This document shows, piece after piece, positions 1 through 13,741 of a stretch of DNA of 64,000 nucleotides. The stretch lies in contig CM022666.1 in assembly GCA_012295275.1 (NCBI GenBank), forward strand, positions 15,457,772 through 15,521,771, read 5' to 3'. This DNA is from Chrysomallon squamiferum. Lineage: Eukaryota; Mollusca; Gastropoda; Neomphalida; Peltospiridae. Position 1 is the first letter of the stretch. The number at the start of each line of letters is the position of its first letter. Below the pieces are notes generated by a model that saw only the letters and a list, made by a program, of their open reading frames with translations, made no database searches and was not told where the DNA came from. A program made the position numbers and the translations under genes.

Positions 1-488
1 CATATTTAAATAAATGCACAATAACACTTACACACACGCGCTCACATAATCTATACACACATACATGCATGCATACATGCATACATACATAAACATATAC
101 ATACATGCATACATACATACATACACGCATACATAAATATATACATACATATACATATATTATTTGTTTATTTATTTATTTATTATCTCTGTTGTTGTTG
201 CTGATATAATATGTAGAAATATTTATTTTCTTTTTGCTTATTTTTGATGTATATATTTTACCTCATCACCTAGTATTAATAATAAATATAATCATTGGCA
301 TGTGCTTTAATATGTATAAATTATGACAACCCTCAAAAACAACTAAGCCTGATTTAGGACAAAATAAATTTTGTAAGCAGATTATTTTATCTGTTTTTTA
401 TAATTTAAATACTACTACAACTACTACTACTACTGCTACTACTACTACTACTGCTGCTTATTACTTCTGCTGCTGCTGCTGTTGCTGC

Positions 489-552
<64 letters not shown>

Positions 553-2080
553 AATGAAATATTGCACTGCATAGTAGAACAAACAAAACGCACATGTGCA
601 TTGACTTATTTACTAAATTTGTTTTATTTTTGTTACTTTAATTATGGCGTAATTTGAACTTTTAACCACTGACCTATGAAATGACCTGTGACGCGAAACA
701 AACTTCGGTTTTCTGTTGGCACGTGGTTTCGTTACTCTATTTATAGAAATCCACGTCTGCTCATAAATTAGCGTCGTTCAGTGTTCTCCGAATAAAAGGT
801 TAGTTTTTATTTCTTAGTTTTATTTTGCACTATTTTCTTCACCAGTTTTAATTTTTTAGTAATATTTATTTGTTTGAACATTTCTGAATTGAAACACACC
901 CCTCCACACACACACACAGAGAACTGTATGTTTGGTTTTGATTTATGTATGCGTAATTTATATTTTGGTTTCTGGTGTTATAAATTTGTTTTAAATAGTA
1001 AATATTTTTCATGAATAATGCAAAAATAATTGTAAATATAATCATTGTTTCAGACTGAGAGATAGAAAAAATACAGAAAAAGATACACAGAAAGAAAGAA
1101 AGACACAGAGACAGATAAACAGACACATAAATACATAGTCAAACATTTGCTGCTACTACAACTACAACTACTACTACACTTCTACTACTAATAATAATTT
1201 CACACACACGATTTTATTACTATTATTATTTCACAAACGATTTATTAACTGTGGTAAATAAACTAGTCATAACTATTAATAAATACAAATTATCTGCCCT
1301 TCTTCATCACTTTAGAATCCTGAGTTACCTCCTCCTAACGGAATACTGTACCATCCTAAAACACTTTTTCGTGAACCAGCAAAATGTTTAAAACTTAAAA
1401 CCTCATTTTCAGGTTTTAATGCAGTATTTAACATATCGAATCAGTATTAGATACTTGCTGTACAATAAGCAGGGATTTTTTTTTTTTTTTTTTTTATCTA
1501 TTATTATATTTTTAAAATAAAATTTAAAACATCTCTTATTTTACTTTTCAGTCGGGTATAGAGTAAACTTCATCATTAAAACGTCATATTAGCCTATTAC
1601 AACACTTTTAGCAGTTGGAGGGCTTACGTTCCAGATTGTTGTCGTGTGGTAGCTGTAGTAGTTGTTTATTTACTGTGAAGGACTAGAGAGGAATGCCAGT
1701 TTTGTCGTTGTTGTTGTTATTATTATTATTAGTTTTGTTATTATTGTTGTTATTGTTTTTGTCGTTGTTGTTGTTATTATTATTATTATTAGTTCATTGG
1801 TGGTGTTGGTGTTACTGTTCAAATTTTGTTATTTATTAAGTGTAGACTGTACTTGCGATAAACAATTTTAAATTTTACATAGAGTAAAAGAACTTATATC
1901 ATATTACTTTATTAAAGCAGGTTTCAAAAAAACTGCCAGGTCCAAATAAAAAGATGTTTTTAATTTATTGTAGCACCGTTAGACGATTAAGACAGATTAC
2001 AAGCAACAGATAAACATAGCAAATATTTTATTGTATATGATATCAAAAACTCAGTCTTAATTTTTACAGAATACAGATTC
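1..2080. other. Gene-free left edge with simple repeats
   Basis: No protein-coding exon was recognised here. The stretch holds CATA/TACA repeats (about 60-150), CTA/CTG triplets followed by AATA repeats (411-555), a T run (about 1469-1495) and GTT/ATT triplets (1697-1800). The open frames present are translations of these repeats. A weak TATA-like sequence (TATTTATAG, about 738-746), followed about 50 bases later by a splice-donor-like AAAAG/GTTAGT (end at 798), could be a promoter with a noncoding first exon. Nothing downstream confirms this. Confidence 0.6.
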
Positions 2081-2524
2081 CCTCTATTAATGAACCTAAA
2101 CTGTATGAGCTTGGCAAACTTAAACTTCCTTATTACAATGGCGAACAATATTAAATACCTCTGTAATGTACTTCTGAAAACTGGTGATTACGTCCAATTT
2201 CCACTGAGAGTAGAAATAATGTCGATCTGTATTCAACAAACAACAACAGCACAAAGAAAATGTTACCCACGGAATTTTAAAATTATTAATTGTTGCATTT
2301 TAAGGCGATTCATGCTTTTTCACTTTATTGTTTTAAAAAATTGTACTGAAAAAATAAGATATAGATGACAGGAATATTTTTTTTTTTTTCAAAATTTTAT
2401 TAATAATTATGATGATAATAATAATAATAATTTATTTGTTCATGTAATTGATATTTCTTTCTTTCCTTATCGATTGAATTGTTGAATTGTTTATTGATTG
2501 ATTGATTCATTTTAAATGTTTATC

Positions 2525-2660
2525 ATTTTGTGAATTTACACCTGTTTTGTGTACGTACACCTTTTTAATATACAGATATGTTATTATTATCTGAGGTATG
2601 TACATCTGGTTAATATACAGATTGATCATTATTATTAAAGGTATGTACAACTGTTTAATA
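2525..2660. repeat. Minisatellite, about 50-bp unit, left copy
   Basis: About three diverged units are visible, each with a core of the type TACACCTGTTTAATATACAG followed by TGATCATTATTATTAAAGG. The same unit forms a longer array at 35564-36035 inside an intron of the ANKRD42-like pseudogene, 33 kb away. It runs directly into the satellite unit at 2664-2820. Confidence 0.7.
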
Positions 2661-2663
2661 TAG

Positions 2664-2820
2664 TAGTAGTACCTACTACTACTGATACATAACATGATAT
2701 ATACACTATACTATACCGTAAATACAGATTGTACTATATATTATAATCACTACTATTACTACTAATATCCTGTAACTGAAACTACTACACACTGCACTAT
2801 ACTATAAATACAAACACTTT
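2664..2820. repeat. Stray copy of the 15-kb satellite
   Basis: One and a half units of the sequence that forms the array at 15040-16130: CTACTACTACTGATACATAA, then CACTATACTATAC, then a stretch of the type TAATAACTACTATTACTACT. It is followed by a block (2820-3065) that resembles 16190-16420 and 18360-18480, so more than the satellite is shared between these places. Confidence 0.65.
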
Positions 2821-3279
2821 CTTCTAGTTAATAATGTAATAATATTTATAATTCATAAATGAATGAAGGAATAAATAAATAAATAATAAAAACAAATAAA
2901 TAAAGTGTTGAAACAAAAACTGAATGAATAAATAAAAAGTTGAAAATAAACAGAGAAAGAGTTTCATACACTGCTCTTGAAATAATGACAACATAATGCT
3001 CATATTTTATTTCTTGTTTCAACTGGTGAACTAAATGAAGAAAATTGGGGGAATGAACATACATATCTGTTTACTTTATTTTATTATTTATTGTTGCTTT
3101 GTTCCTTTTTGTTTTATTATTCTCTTTTATATTTATTTATTTATTTATTTTTGAAAAATGGTTTCAGTAGCAAGACAAATTTCTTTTTAAAAGTTTCAAT
3201 AACTCACTAATAGAGAAATAACAGCAAAAACAAAATAATATAACAGTGAAAGAAGACAATCTAAATAAAACGAATAACT

Positions 3280-3500
3280 AATAAAGCAACGCCCCCAGCA
3301 AAATAAACACCAATATACCCCACTTGATGCGGCCATGTTTAGAAGAAACAAATTTCAGTGTGCGATGGTTCACTCAGGTTTCACAGTCCAGGTAGGGAGC
3401 TTAAGTTTAAAAACTCAATAGCAAGTTAAATCAGTCATGTGGAAAGCGGTCATGTGGTTATATACAAACACAGGTAATCTTGTCTTTTTATATCAGGACA
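3280..3500. repeat. Dispersed repeat family R1, copy 1
   Basis: The block runs from ACTTGATGCGGCCATG through AGTGTGCGATG, TTTCACAGTCCA and GGTTATATACAAACACAGGT. Related blocks lie at 6540-6720, 18965-19100, 22580-22720 and 24770-24920, and a partial one at 5340-5400. It has no open reading frame and its type was not recognised. The TATATAC element sits at a constant place, so it could be a promoter-like piece carried along in the duplications. Confidence 0.55.
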
Positions 3501-4433
3501 CGTATATGATAAAATTACCTTAAAATAAAATAAAATAAAATAAATAAATATATAAATTTAAAAATAAAATAAAAATAAATAATAATAATAAATAATAAAT
3601 GAACAAACTACACGCCGTTGATGATAAAGAATAAATGACATACTGAGACAGACATAAACTGAATCGTATAAATGTTTTATTTTTTAAATCTTCATTCTTT
3701 AATAAAGGTTTACTGTGTTGTGTCTTAAGTCTTTCACGTTTATAAGATACAGTACAAAAAAAAAAAAAAAATAAAAAATGAAATAAAAAAATAAATAAAT
3801 AAATTTTTAAATTTTTAAAAAAAAAAAAAGAAAAAGAAAAGAGGGCTAGTACTGTTATGGCTTTGGTTTATACAATAAGCATTGGGAGATTTTGAAATAG
3901 TTTGTCTTTATTATCTAGAATATGAAATAATATTTACTTTATTTCAGTTTCGATGCTTGAATGGAAAGTTTTTAGTGAATAAAGAAGAAAAATCGTAGGA
4001 AAAATAAATTCTATGTGATAAGTTGGACCATGCAAGCGAACTGACCCTTTAACCTGTGACTTGCAGAATCACAAATACACTTTACCTTGTAAATACCACG
4101 TAACCCGAGTAGCAGATTAAATCAGTTTAAAGTGTAATAATAGAAATAAATAACATAAAAAAGTTAGTCATACTTCCAAGATAATTTGATTCTTGTTTAG
4201 AGGGACCTGTCACCGCCTGTGACTAAGTGAGACAATTTAATAATCGAATTACAAAATATCTGAACGTCTCCATTTTACCCGTTTGCAACAAGAGTCATAA
4301 CGTACTGTTTTGGTCTCGACAGAAGAAAGTTTAGGACAAATTTACACACCTGTGTCAATGTCGTAGTTAATTACTGTACATATACTTTTAAATGTACTGT
4401 CTAGTTCTTATATTTTATTAATAATTAAGACAG

Positions 4434-4536
<103 letters not shown>

Positions 4537-5730
4537 TGCAGGAGATTTAGACAGTAATTTATTCTTTTACTCCAATATTTACTATTATTCATTTATTGTC
4601 TATTTTCAGTATGTAAAAACGAATAGAGGCAAAATACTTGTAAATGACCTTCAAATGGTGTAGGACGTTCAAAGTCATTCATTGTAAGCAGCTGTTATTT
4701 GTATCGTCGTAACAACAAAACTTGTAACATGATCAGGATGTGTAAATTCTTAACGAAACTAAGGTGTATAAAATTTCAGAATCTAATCTGTTCATCAGAA
4801 TCTCAGCCGCGTAGGTAGAGAAAGAATAATCTGTTTCAAATGTGCTTAGTAATTGTATGTAGACATACCTGTAATTTCAGGGTCTGTCACATTACTTGAC
4901 AAAGAAATAATAAGTTATATAGTAACAAGTATTACAATTAAACACACAGACAGATGAAATTAATAATTAAATTGCTAATAAAATTAATAAAATAATAGAA
5001 ATCTTGTATTAGAATATTCACTGTGATAAATCTTATGTACATTCATAGGTATTTGAAATAAAACTATTTTGAAACATGAATTAGATTTTTCAATACGGAA
5101 CGAGTGAAAACTGAAGAAAATTGTGTTGTAAAAAGTCGCACTCTTTACTATTTCAGTTCCCTTGCTTCGTCAGAGATCGCGACTGTCACAGGCATGCTTC
5201 ACAGCGGCTTGTTCTGATTAGCTCGTTCATTTTTTTACTCATTATTTCATATTTTCTGAAATTCAGAAGAAAAAATCAACTGCGCAGTTAGTGATAAGAA
5301 TGCAGTGACGCATTCACGTCTGACAATTCGAATAAAGTTAAATCGGTGATGTGGAAAGTGGTCGTTGCTTATATACAAAAACACGTGATCAGGAGAAGTT
5401 ATGATAAAGTACATACACGTACATACACATACATACTCTTATATCCATTCACACATATGTGGGCAACATTAGGGTGATAGGCGTTACATTCCAATGGATT
5501 GGAGGTTACTGCAAGTTGCTTGATTGCTAGAGTCGCACCACAAGGAAATTGTACAAACACAAATACGTTTTACCTTATAAATACCGACTTTATTCATTCT
5601 TTATTTATAAAATTTGCCAAATAATTTGTCCCTCTTTCGACTGTTGTCCCTAAACTGCAATATTCAAAATTCTAAATAATATAAAAATTGATTTATATTG
5701 AATTAAACTGAATCGAAGTTTCACGACGAT

Positions 5731-5746
5731 TTCGAATCGATTCGAA
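5731..5746. other. Perfect 16-bp palindrome
   Basis: TTCGAATCGATTCGAA reads the same on both strands and is nested inside a looser inverted repeat (GAAGTTTC at 5715-5722, GAAACTTC at 5752-5759). The function is unknown. It may be the centre of an old mobile element or chance. Confidence 0.5.
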
Positions 5747-6241
5747 TATTCGAAACTTCATAAAATATGTGTAGTGGTATATACCTTTGTTATAAACAAA
5801 TAATCACTTCTGATCTGAATCTCCAATATAGTACCTTAGTTCATTTTATTTTTTTTTTTTTACTGCAACAAATTAAAAATATATGAAAGAAAAAAGTAAA
5901 GAGAAAGGAATATTATAAAATTAAAGAGAGACACATTCTTAATAGAAATCATGTATTTATTTGTAAACATAGTTAAATCACAGTGTCACGAATCATTAAA
6001 ATAAATAAACAACAACAACAACAAACAAACAAAAACAAAACAGAAACAAACGAAGAAAACAACCCAAATACGATAATTTTATAATGTAAAATCAAATTCA
6101 TCAAAGTAACCTAAAAATGGATAATCTCGGTGTGAGTATAGACAGGTCTACCTTTCTGTCTGTCTGTCCGTACATGAATCTACCTAACTGTCTTTCTGTT
6201 TAAGCATCCATATATTTGTTTTTCTGTCTCTATGTCTTTTC

Positions 6242-6356
6242 TAGATAGATAGATAGATAGATAGATAGATACAGCGAATTATAGAAAGAAAAAGGAGAGA
6301 AGAATAGAGCCAATAGAGAGGACGCCGAAGACGGAATAAACAAAAAGAGATAAACA

Positions 6357-6442
<86 letters not shown>
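6242..6442. repeat. (TAGA)n and (GA)n microsatellites
   Basis: TAGA repeats at 6242-6271 and about 80 bases of pure GA at 6361-6442, just left of the block that recurs upstream of TRIM-B. Confidence 0.9.
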
Positions 6443-6445
<3 letters not shown>

Positions 6446-6469
6446 AAAAAGATTAACAGAAAAGGAAGA

Positions 6470-8399
6470 ATAAATAAAAGTATTATAATAAAAACAACAA
6501 AAAGAATAGAAGAAAAAAAGTTGTGCTCAGACCGTGACCAACAACAACATTATACTCGCTTGAAACTTTCATATCCGGCTCTGTCTAGAAGAAAAAAAAA
6601 TATTCGAAGAATGTGATGACTCACTCTAGTTTCACAATCCAAATAAGAGCTTAAATTTACAGTAACCAATAAAAAGTTTTGATGTGGAAACTGGTCACTG
6701 GTTATATACCGGGGAGGTAAACGACAATAAGTACCTTTCAAATTTTACAGTAAAATATAACCAAAGAAAACTGCACATTATTTATGGAAAAAAAGGGGAA
6801 AAATATACACAGAGACACATAAAAAGACATCAAACTTTAATTAAAATTTACTCTATTGTGTCTTAACAAGGCTATTAGATACGATCCTATCACGAAGCGG
6901 AGTAATACTACCGCAGTGATTAAAACAAACCATATAAGGAGATTTCAGGTATCTGCAGTGTGGACTGTTTCTACAGAATTGATATAAAAAAATAAAATAA
7001 AAAACGAAGGACACTCTGTTGGATCGAGTCTGAGTTGAGGTTTTAAGGGAAATAACAACATTGAATTTTTACTTGGGTAAGATCACGTTTTTATTCCTGT
7101 ATTATTGTTGTGATTGTAGTTGTTGTAGTAGTTGTTAATGATGATGTTACTTTGTTATTAGCATCACATTAATGCAGTTTTGTAGACTTATTCTGATTTC
7201 TGTTATATTGTGTTTAGTGATGTAAGAAATGAAAGTCGTTGTCCTTACTGTAAAGTCTACTATTAGAAATAGGATCTGTTTTATATACGCCTTCCACAGA
7301 AAAAATAAAGTTCTTTCTCTTATGTTATTAGTTCTACTATTACTACTAGCAGTAGTGATATTGTTAGTATTGTTATCTTACTTGTTATTATTGTTATTAT
7401 TGTTGTTATTGTTAAATGTGTTGTTATTATTATTGTTATTGTTAAATTTGTTGTTGTTACTGTTGTTGTCGTCGCGTCCTCACATTAATACACTAATGAT
7501 TTTTGCAACATTGTTTTTATTCAAGTAAGAAAATAAAGTCGCTGTCGTTACCCCAACGACTACTCTTACTAGCGCTAAGACATATTTTATGTGTGTCTTC
7601 CCATAATTGTAAAAACACATACTTCTTTGATAAATCATTGAAGAGAAAGTCTCATTGCTTCTGTAACGAGGGGCGATCGCACGACCTGTAACGTGTGAAA
7701 GTTTTGTCTTAGATCTGAGATTCAACATGCTCCGTATTTGTGTCTGTCGTTGTCTTTGATAAACGAGTGAAGAGAAAGTCTCATTGCTTCTGTAAGGAGG
7801 GGCGATCGCACGACCTGTAACGTGTGAAAGTTTTGTCTTCGATCTGAGATTCAACATGCTCTGTATTTGTGTCCGTCGCTGTCGAAGTTGTTCAGTCGTA
7901 TTCAAACTGTTGTAATGACAAGGAAAAAAAGAGAAAAGAAAAGAAAACAAATTCTGTTTGTCACTTGATGAACGTTCGAAACTTGTTCACTATGGAAATC
8001 TTTCATTCATCACATTTTGATAGCAGAATAATTCATGGATATAAAAACAATTATTACTTTGATCTTACGTACTAGATGAACGAATCATAAATTTCAAGAT
8101 TTATACAAATTTATATAACTTAATAAAATACAGTAAGAAAACACGTTTCTACAATGTAGCAATGCTGCATTTATTTTTCAGAACACGATAGCTAATTTCT
8201 TTTCTGTTTCTTTTCTTATCGTTATCGTTGTTATTGTTATGGGTCCATTTATCTATTTATCTATTATTCTTACTGTTATTTATCAGTGTAATCAGTGCTA
8301 ATTATAAATAAACAGTTGTTGAGTTCCTAAATGCTTCCTCAGCAAATAATAATAATAATAATGAAATCATTATCAGCAATAATATTTTAAATTTTTTAG
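6470..8399 (+). repeat. Leader block of the TRIM duplication, copy A
   Basis: This block precedes TRIM-A and recurs at 24660-26640 before TRIM-B. A third, incomplete copy lies at 22560-23800 and runs into the assembly gap. It contains R1 sequence, a stretch with TACCGCAGTGRTTAAA and TATAAGGAGATTT, GTT/ATT triplets (7369-7460), and two related donor-like stretches (7218 and 7530) suggesting an older internal duplication of about 300 bp. Promoter and noncoding 5' exons of the TRIM genes are expected here, but none could be fixed. A plausible acceptor (TTTTTTAG) ends at 8399, 37 bases before the TRIM-A start codon. Confidence 0.6.
7626..7878. repeat. 126-bp tandem duplication
   Basis: Two adjacent near-identical units, each holding GGGGCGATCGCACGACCTGT and ending near CAACATGCTC. 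The period is close to 42 codons, so the minus strand stays open through both units (frame 7480-7950). Segment C (25852-26100) has a single unit. It is probably noncoding leader DNA. Confidence 0.8.
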
Positions 8400-8436
8400 C
8401 CGGATCATCTCATTAACAAAGAGAGACTGTTGTACG

Positions 8437-11400
8437 ATGGCTGAAAAAGCGGTTGTACCACTTACAGAGCTACAAGAAGAGTTTGCTACTTGTAGTATAT
8501 GTGAGGAATCGTTTGATGAGGAAGACAAATGTCCACGTTTACTACCGTGTTATCACACTTTCTGTACTACTTGTCTTCGTCGGATCTGGAACAATTCAGA
8601 ACATGGACTTATATGTCCTAACTGCAGGAGAAGGTGTCCTGTTAAAAACTCCATAGAACAGTCCTTTGAAAGAAACAGATGTGTATGCAATTTCGTGGAG
8701 TATCTGAACATGAAGAGCAAACCTGGCCAGTTATTGTGTCAACTCTGTGAAAAACATTCGAAAGCAACACACTGGTGCCAGGATTGTGACAAGTACTCTT
8801 GTGGTGAATGTCTACAGACTCACAAGAAAATTCCAGTTGCAAAACAACATAAAACGATTCTTTTAACAGAGCTGAGTCACATGACATCAGATGAATATTT
8901 TCTTCAGCAGAAAGAGATGTGTAAAGTTCATGACAATATGAAACTTGATCTGTTTTGTAAAAAGTGTTGGTCAGCTCTCTGTGCTGCTTGTGTTCCTGTT
9001 TCTCATAGAGATCACGACATTTGTAACTTGAGAGACATTCACGAAGAGAAGAAACGTTACATCATGATAGCATTAAACAAGTTACAAGCCTCAAAAGACG
9101 TTTCAGAACAACACAGCAAAAAACTGAAGCAAGAAAACACAACACTGGATGCATGCAAAGCACATCTCTTGAAAACAATTGATGACTCGTATGACGCAAT
9201 TATAGCAAAATTATCAAAGAAAAAGAAGCAGATGAAACAAGATGTTGTTTCCAACATAGACACAAAGAAAGCTGTGCGAGATAAACAGATAAAAGTGATT
9301 GCCGAGTCACAAAGTGAAAAGAACGATCATGTTCTGTACTGTCAACAGGCGATGCAGTTTGCACGAGGTGGAGAGTTTCTACAGATGTGTGAATCTCTAG
9401 AACAAAGGATTCAGTCTCTAACTGAAAGTCTAAAGCTGGTTGATGTTCCCATGCAGCAAATCACCTTGGACGACACGTTTGATAAAGTCAACAAAGTGTT
9501 GGAGAGAAGTGTTACTTTGTATGATGGCATAATTTTCAAGGAGGAAGATACAGGTATGAAATTTAATGATAATGATGATAATAAATGTGAAGGTAGGGAA
9601 GCCATTGGATCTCACCGAAACGAGTTTTGTTTTGATAATATTTTCCTGCAGATTATTTTTATTAAAAATATATATATTTGTTAGAGAACATCGGAACGTG
9701 AAATTTTGTTTTTGTTATTTCCTCGCAACATCATGTATAATACATCTATTTTTAGACTGACATTGCAAACGCTTATGTTTCAGCCGCCAAAAACGCAATG
9801 ACTTTAGATAATGTGTTAGAAGAAGTTCACTGAAAATATTCCGGTCTGTTTATTCAGTGTACTGGTTACTTATTAAACGGTCTGAAAGGAAACAGTTCAA
9901 ACTGTCATACCGACATGATAACAAAATTCTACCGGTGCGCATTCGTGATATAAACTGAGTCGTTGACTGATGGGGAAACATTGCTGTGATGGTCGGAAAT
10001 ATAGCTGTTTATGAACATTGTCTACAAATATGTTTGAAATTATAAAACAGGGCTGCATAGCGAATGTCCTATGATGGACACCTACCAGTAAAAGAATGCT
10101 ACTAAATGTAAGAGATATAAATCGGATCTTTAATAATAACTGTTACAGGTTTCCTAATGTGTTATACAATTTTGGCTTTAATACAGTAGCAAATAAAAAA
10201 GATAATAAATAATTGTGGAAAAGAAAAACAATAGTTTGGCTTTTACTCTAAACAATTTTTGATTAATATTAGTTAGATGCTGATCGGCATCGCATAAAGT
10301 TTTATTTTGTGTATAAAACAATTTCGAGGTACATGCATAGCTTTTCACTGATTACAACGTTAATTTGAAAATATACAGCAACTGAATAATGAAAAGGTAA
10401 GTTATTATTATGGTTACTACGGTAGATTTTATTTCTACGTAAGCTGACCTACTTATAACATCGAGTCGCGTGTCTTGTCTGGTTCGAGCACATTTTGAGA
10501 AGCGAACATCGAGGCGGTATTTTTCATTGTTAACAGGTTCACAAATTTTGAATGAATTTATAGATTTTGTATAGATAAGTAGATAACGTGTTTTCAGTTT
10601 AATTAGGTAGTTAATATTTTAATAGTTCTGTCATTCAGTATTTTTATTTTTCACACTTCTATTCCTAATTTGTAAAGTAATAAAAAGTTCTACTACTAAT
10701 TTTTCATTTTGTAAAGACAGTACTAGTATTACTTCTGATTTTACAGTTGTTATAATAATAATAATAATAAATAATAATAATAATAATAATAAAATAAATT
10801 TAATAATAATAATAATAATAATAATAATATTTACAGAATCACCTGAAACAAGAAAACTTCTGTGTTTAAAACCTGAACCTGTCAGTGACAGAGGAATCCA
10901 CAGAGAAGTTTCATGTAAGTAACACTTTTTATTTATTTACTTCTAAATATAATAATGATGATAAAAATACATGATGATAATGTTGATAAAGACAAAAATA
11001 ATAATAACAATAAATATTTTTTTAAAAAAAAAATATTTAATTATCAGTTGTGTATATTGAAAGTAAACAACATTATAATAAAATTTAAATGTAGAAATAA
11101 ATTATTTTAATAAAACATTTTATTTATTTACTTTCATTTTTAAGTGTAAAAACACAAGTTTTAAAATTGTATTTGATTGTTAACAATTGTATAAAGTGAC
11201 AGTGCAGTTTGTAAAAGTGAAATATTTAACAACATATTTTATTTTCACAGTGACTCCAATGAAGTTTTCAGAAAAAACACTAAATTGGGAGAAATGTTGT
11301 ATTAATGAAAACAAGGAATTAGTTAACAAAAGATCTGTAAAGAAAAACCAAAATGAAGACAGGATGAAAGTTATGAGTGGAGTAACAGGAGACATAAGTT

Positions 11401-11897
11401 TTACAGAAAACAAATGTTACATTTGGGAAAGTGAAATAACCTGTCACATTTTAGAAACTGCACAACTGGATAAAGTAGCAGCTCAGATTGGAATCTGTGA
11501 GGAGAGACATTGTGATGAGGAAATTCAAATAGCTAATAATAAACATGCTTGGTGTGTTAGTTTTATCAGCTGTAAACAACACAATAAAATGTGTTTTTAT
11601 GTTTATTACTGTGGTAAGTACAAGTGTGATGTTCCAGTGTGTGACTATAAAACAAACACACTAGTCCACACATCACTTACACTAGTACTAGACACACAAA
11701 GTAAAACACTGCACATAATAAACACAGACACTAACACACTTGTACACACACTGACTGATGTTGATGTGTCACAACCGTTGATACCTGTGTTTGCTGTTTA
11801 CAGTTCACCTAGTTTTGATGTGAAAGTGAAAATTTTACCTGATTTATCAAAGAATTCCACTTTGCTCAAACTGATCTCTTCTTTAATCTGCCCATAA
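8437..11897 (+). CDS. TRIM-A: RING/B-box/coiled-coil/SPRY protein, intact
   Basis: Three exons: 8437-9553, 10837-10914 and 11251-11897. All joins are phase 1, with GTATGA and GTAAGT donors and TTTACAG and TTTTCACAG acceptors, giving 613 codons. Residues 19-63 are a C3HC4 RING finger (C19, C22, C38, H40, C43, C46, C60, C63). B-box 1 uses C101, C104, C114, C117, C122, C125, H129 and H138. B-box 2 uses C162, H165, C174, C177, C182, C185, H190 and H193. A charged coiled coil covers about 200-345, and exon 3 encodes a SPRY/B30.2-like domain (about 430-605; core LVLDTQSKTLHI, then PLIPVFAVY). By family this is an E3 ubiquitin ligase whose SPRY domain binds the target; such proteins often act in innate immunity, but the substrate is unknown. 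The ATG opens the frame right after a likely 5'-UTR acceptor. Without splicing at 9553 the frame runs on to 9684, a possible shorter SPRY-less isoform. A possible poly(A) signal AATAAA lies at 12011-12016. The duplicate is TRIM-B. The family call is firm; no orthologue is claimed. Confidence 0.9.
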
Positions 11898-11986
11898 AGT
11901 AAAATTATTTAACAAAACAGTAATTACTTTAAAAACAAACAACAAAAGTAAATTTGTAAAGTAAACAACTGTCTGTCTGTCTGTTA

Positions 11987-12784
11987 TTGTTTATCTCTGT
12001 ACTTTATTTAAATAAACTAAATATAAATATTCTGAGTGACAAACACAGGCTATCAGTGTCATCCACACACACATATTTACACACACACACACAGACACAC
12101 ACACACAAACACAGTCACACACACACATACAGATATTTACACACACAAATACAGTTGCACACACAGACATACAGATGTACAGTTGTACACACACATGGAC
12201 TATTACACTTACTATCTAAATTATTTGTAAAAGTAATAAATTTGTAAATTTTCAGTTTTAAATCTCATTAGAAGTAATCCTCAGTCTACAGTGTCTCTCT
12301 ACACCTCCACTCCATGTTGACTATCTAGTCTACTTTGTTAATTAGTTAACTCTTTATGTGCTGTGTACCTGTGTTTTTGTGAAGAGTAAATTAACTGTTT
12401 GAACACATTACACTGTATTACAATACACGTGTAACAGGTAAATGTTTCACTTTATATTTCTGATTTAAACTGAAATGAAGTTTTTATTTTATACACTTAA
12501 ACTGTGATTTCATTTAAATAATGATTGAAAGTAGACTAGAATTTACATAGCTGTTATTAGAATGAATTGCTGATCTCATATTTCATATATTTATTGTTAC
12601 TGCAGTAAATTATGACAATAGTAAATTTTTTTGTGGAATTGTGACATTACTGAATTTGTACTTCATTTAACAGAAGAAATTTAAAAAAATTTTGTTTGAA
12701 TTTTTGTTTTTTAATGCTTGTTAATTTGATGTCAGAATTATTTATTGATTTAAAAAAATGTAAAATCAGTGTGTTTGTTTTCAG
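11987..12784. other. 3' flank of TRIM-A with (CA)n
   Basis: A run of CA and related repeats fills about 12062-12200; the same place downstream of TRIM-B holds a longer CA tract (30284-30416). The rest, to the next exon, is almost identical to 30210-31000 and contains no exon. Confidence 0.7.
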
Positions 12785-13741
12785 TACAATTCGAGAGTTG
12801 GAGGCTCAGCTGGATTATGAGAAACTTTGATGAGAGAGAAGTTGAAAGCCCAGTTGGATGAATATAGGAGGGAAATGTTCTGTCTTAACTCTCAAGTGGA
12901 AAACTTGACTGTGGTGAGGGACATACTTTTAATCTTCATTAGCTCTTTATAAATAAGTAAATAAGTAAATGATCAAATAACTAAGTAAATGCCTATAGAA
13001 ATAAATAAGTAGGTAAATAAATAAATTAGTTAATAAAATCAATACATTTATAAAGATAAATAAAAAATAAGTTCAGGAATGAATGAATGGGTAAGTGAAA
13101 TAATAAATGAGACTGAGTGAATAAGTAAATTAGTGAAGGAATGAATGAATGGTTTTGGAATATATTTTATCTTTACCGTATCATTATAATTTGGATTTTT
13201 CATTTTTAATTAACTATTATTATAATCATTTTAAAGAAAGGAACAGTCTGAAAGCAGCTATAGAAATAATGAAATTAATGTACATAACATTAAAAAAAGA
13301 ACAGTCTTCTTGTGAACCTGTCAATCTATGTATCCATGAACTGACACACCAACCTGTCTGTCTATCTGTCTGTATATCCATACTTCCACTCAGCCAGCAA
13401 TCACCTTCTCGTCCATCCATCTTTCTGTATAGCTATCTGTATCTTTCTTTCAACCTGTTTGTTTTTTGTCATTCTGTCAGTCTTGGTGTCTCCAGATTCA
13501 CCTCCCTCTCTGTCTGTGTGTCTGTGTGTCTAACTGTGTGTTTGTGTTTCTGCAGGTTAGTGATGATGAGTATCACACCAGGTCAGGTCGTGTGAGGAGA
13601 AGAGCAGACTCGAGTAAAAAGAAAAGTTGTGATGATGTCTGTGTTTTTGTCAGACGAAATTACCCATCTGTAAAAAGAACGTACTCAGCTCGAGTTTTTT
13701 TTAGATCAGCTGAGACGTTGGAGAATTGTCGGCACTATTAA
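12785..13741 (+). pseudogene. ANKRD42-like 3' end, copy A (last two exons only)
   Basis: Two exon-like blocks: 12785-12913 (acceptor TTTTCAG, donor GTGAGG) and 13556-13741 (acceptor TTTCTGCAG, stop TAA). The first encodes a coiled-coil stretch (IRELEAQLDYEKL, then REKLKAQLDEYRREMF). The second begins VSDDEYHTRSGRVRRR and contains VFVRRNYP. This order and wording match my memory of the C-terminal end of vertebrate ANKRD42 (SARP, an ankyrin-repeat protein linked to protein phosphatase 1). The first exon is broken: two TGA codons follow YEKL, and a two-base excess shifts the frame. No ankyrin exon lies upstream; TRIM-A is there instead. Copy B at 33995-38862 has the missing part. I read this as a truncated, dead copy. 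Confidence 0.7.

Noticed and set aside
2090-2368. 92-codon plus-strand frame
   Set aside because: Part of it matches the noncoding block at 14930-14990, which does not keep the frame. No domain is visible.
5140-5240. Possible exon after CTATTTCAG with a charged frame
   Set aside because: Only about 30 codons, no donor or partner exon, and no recognisable domain.
6550-6866. Overlapping 60-codon frames on both strands
   Set aside because: They lie in the R1 repeat and are not preserved in its other copies.
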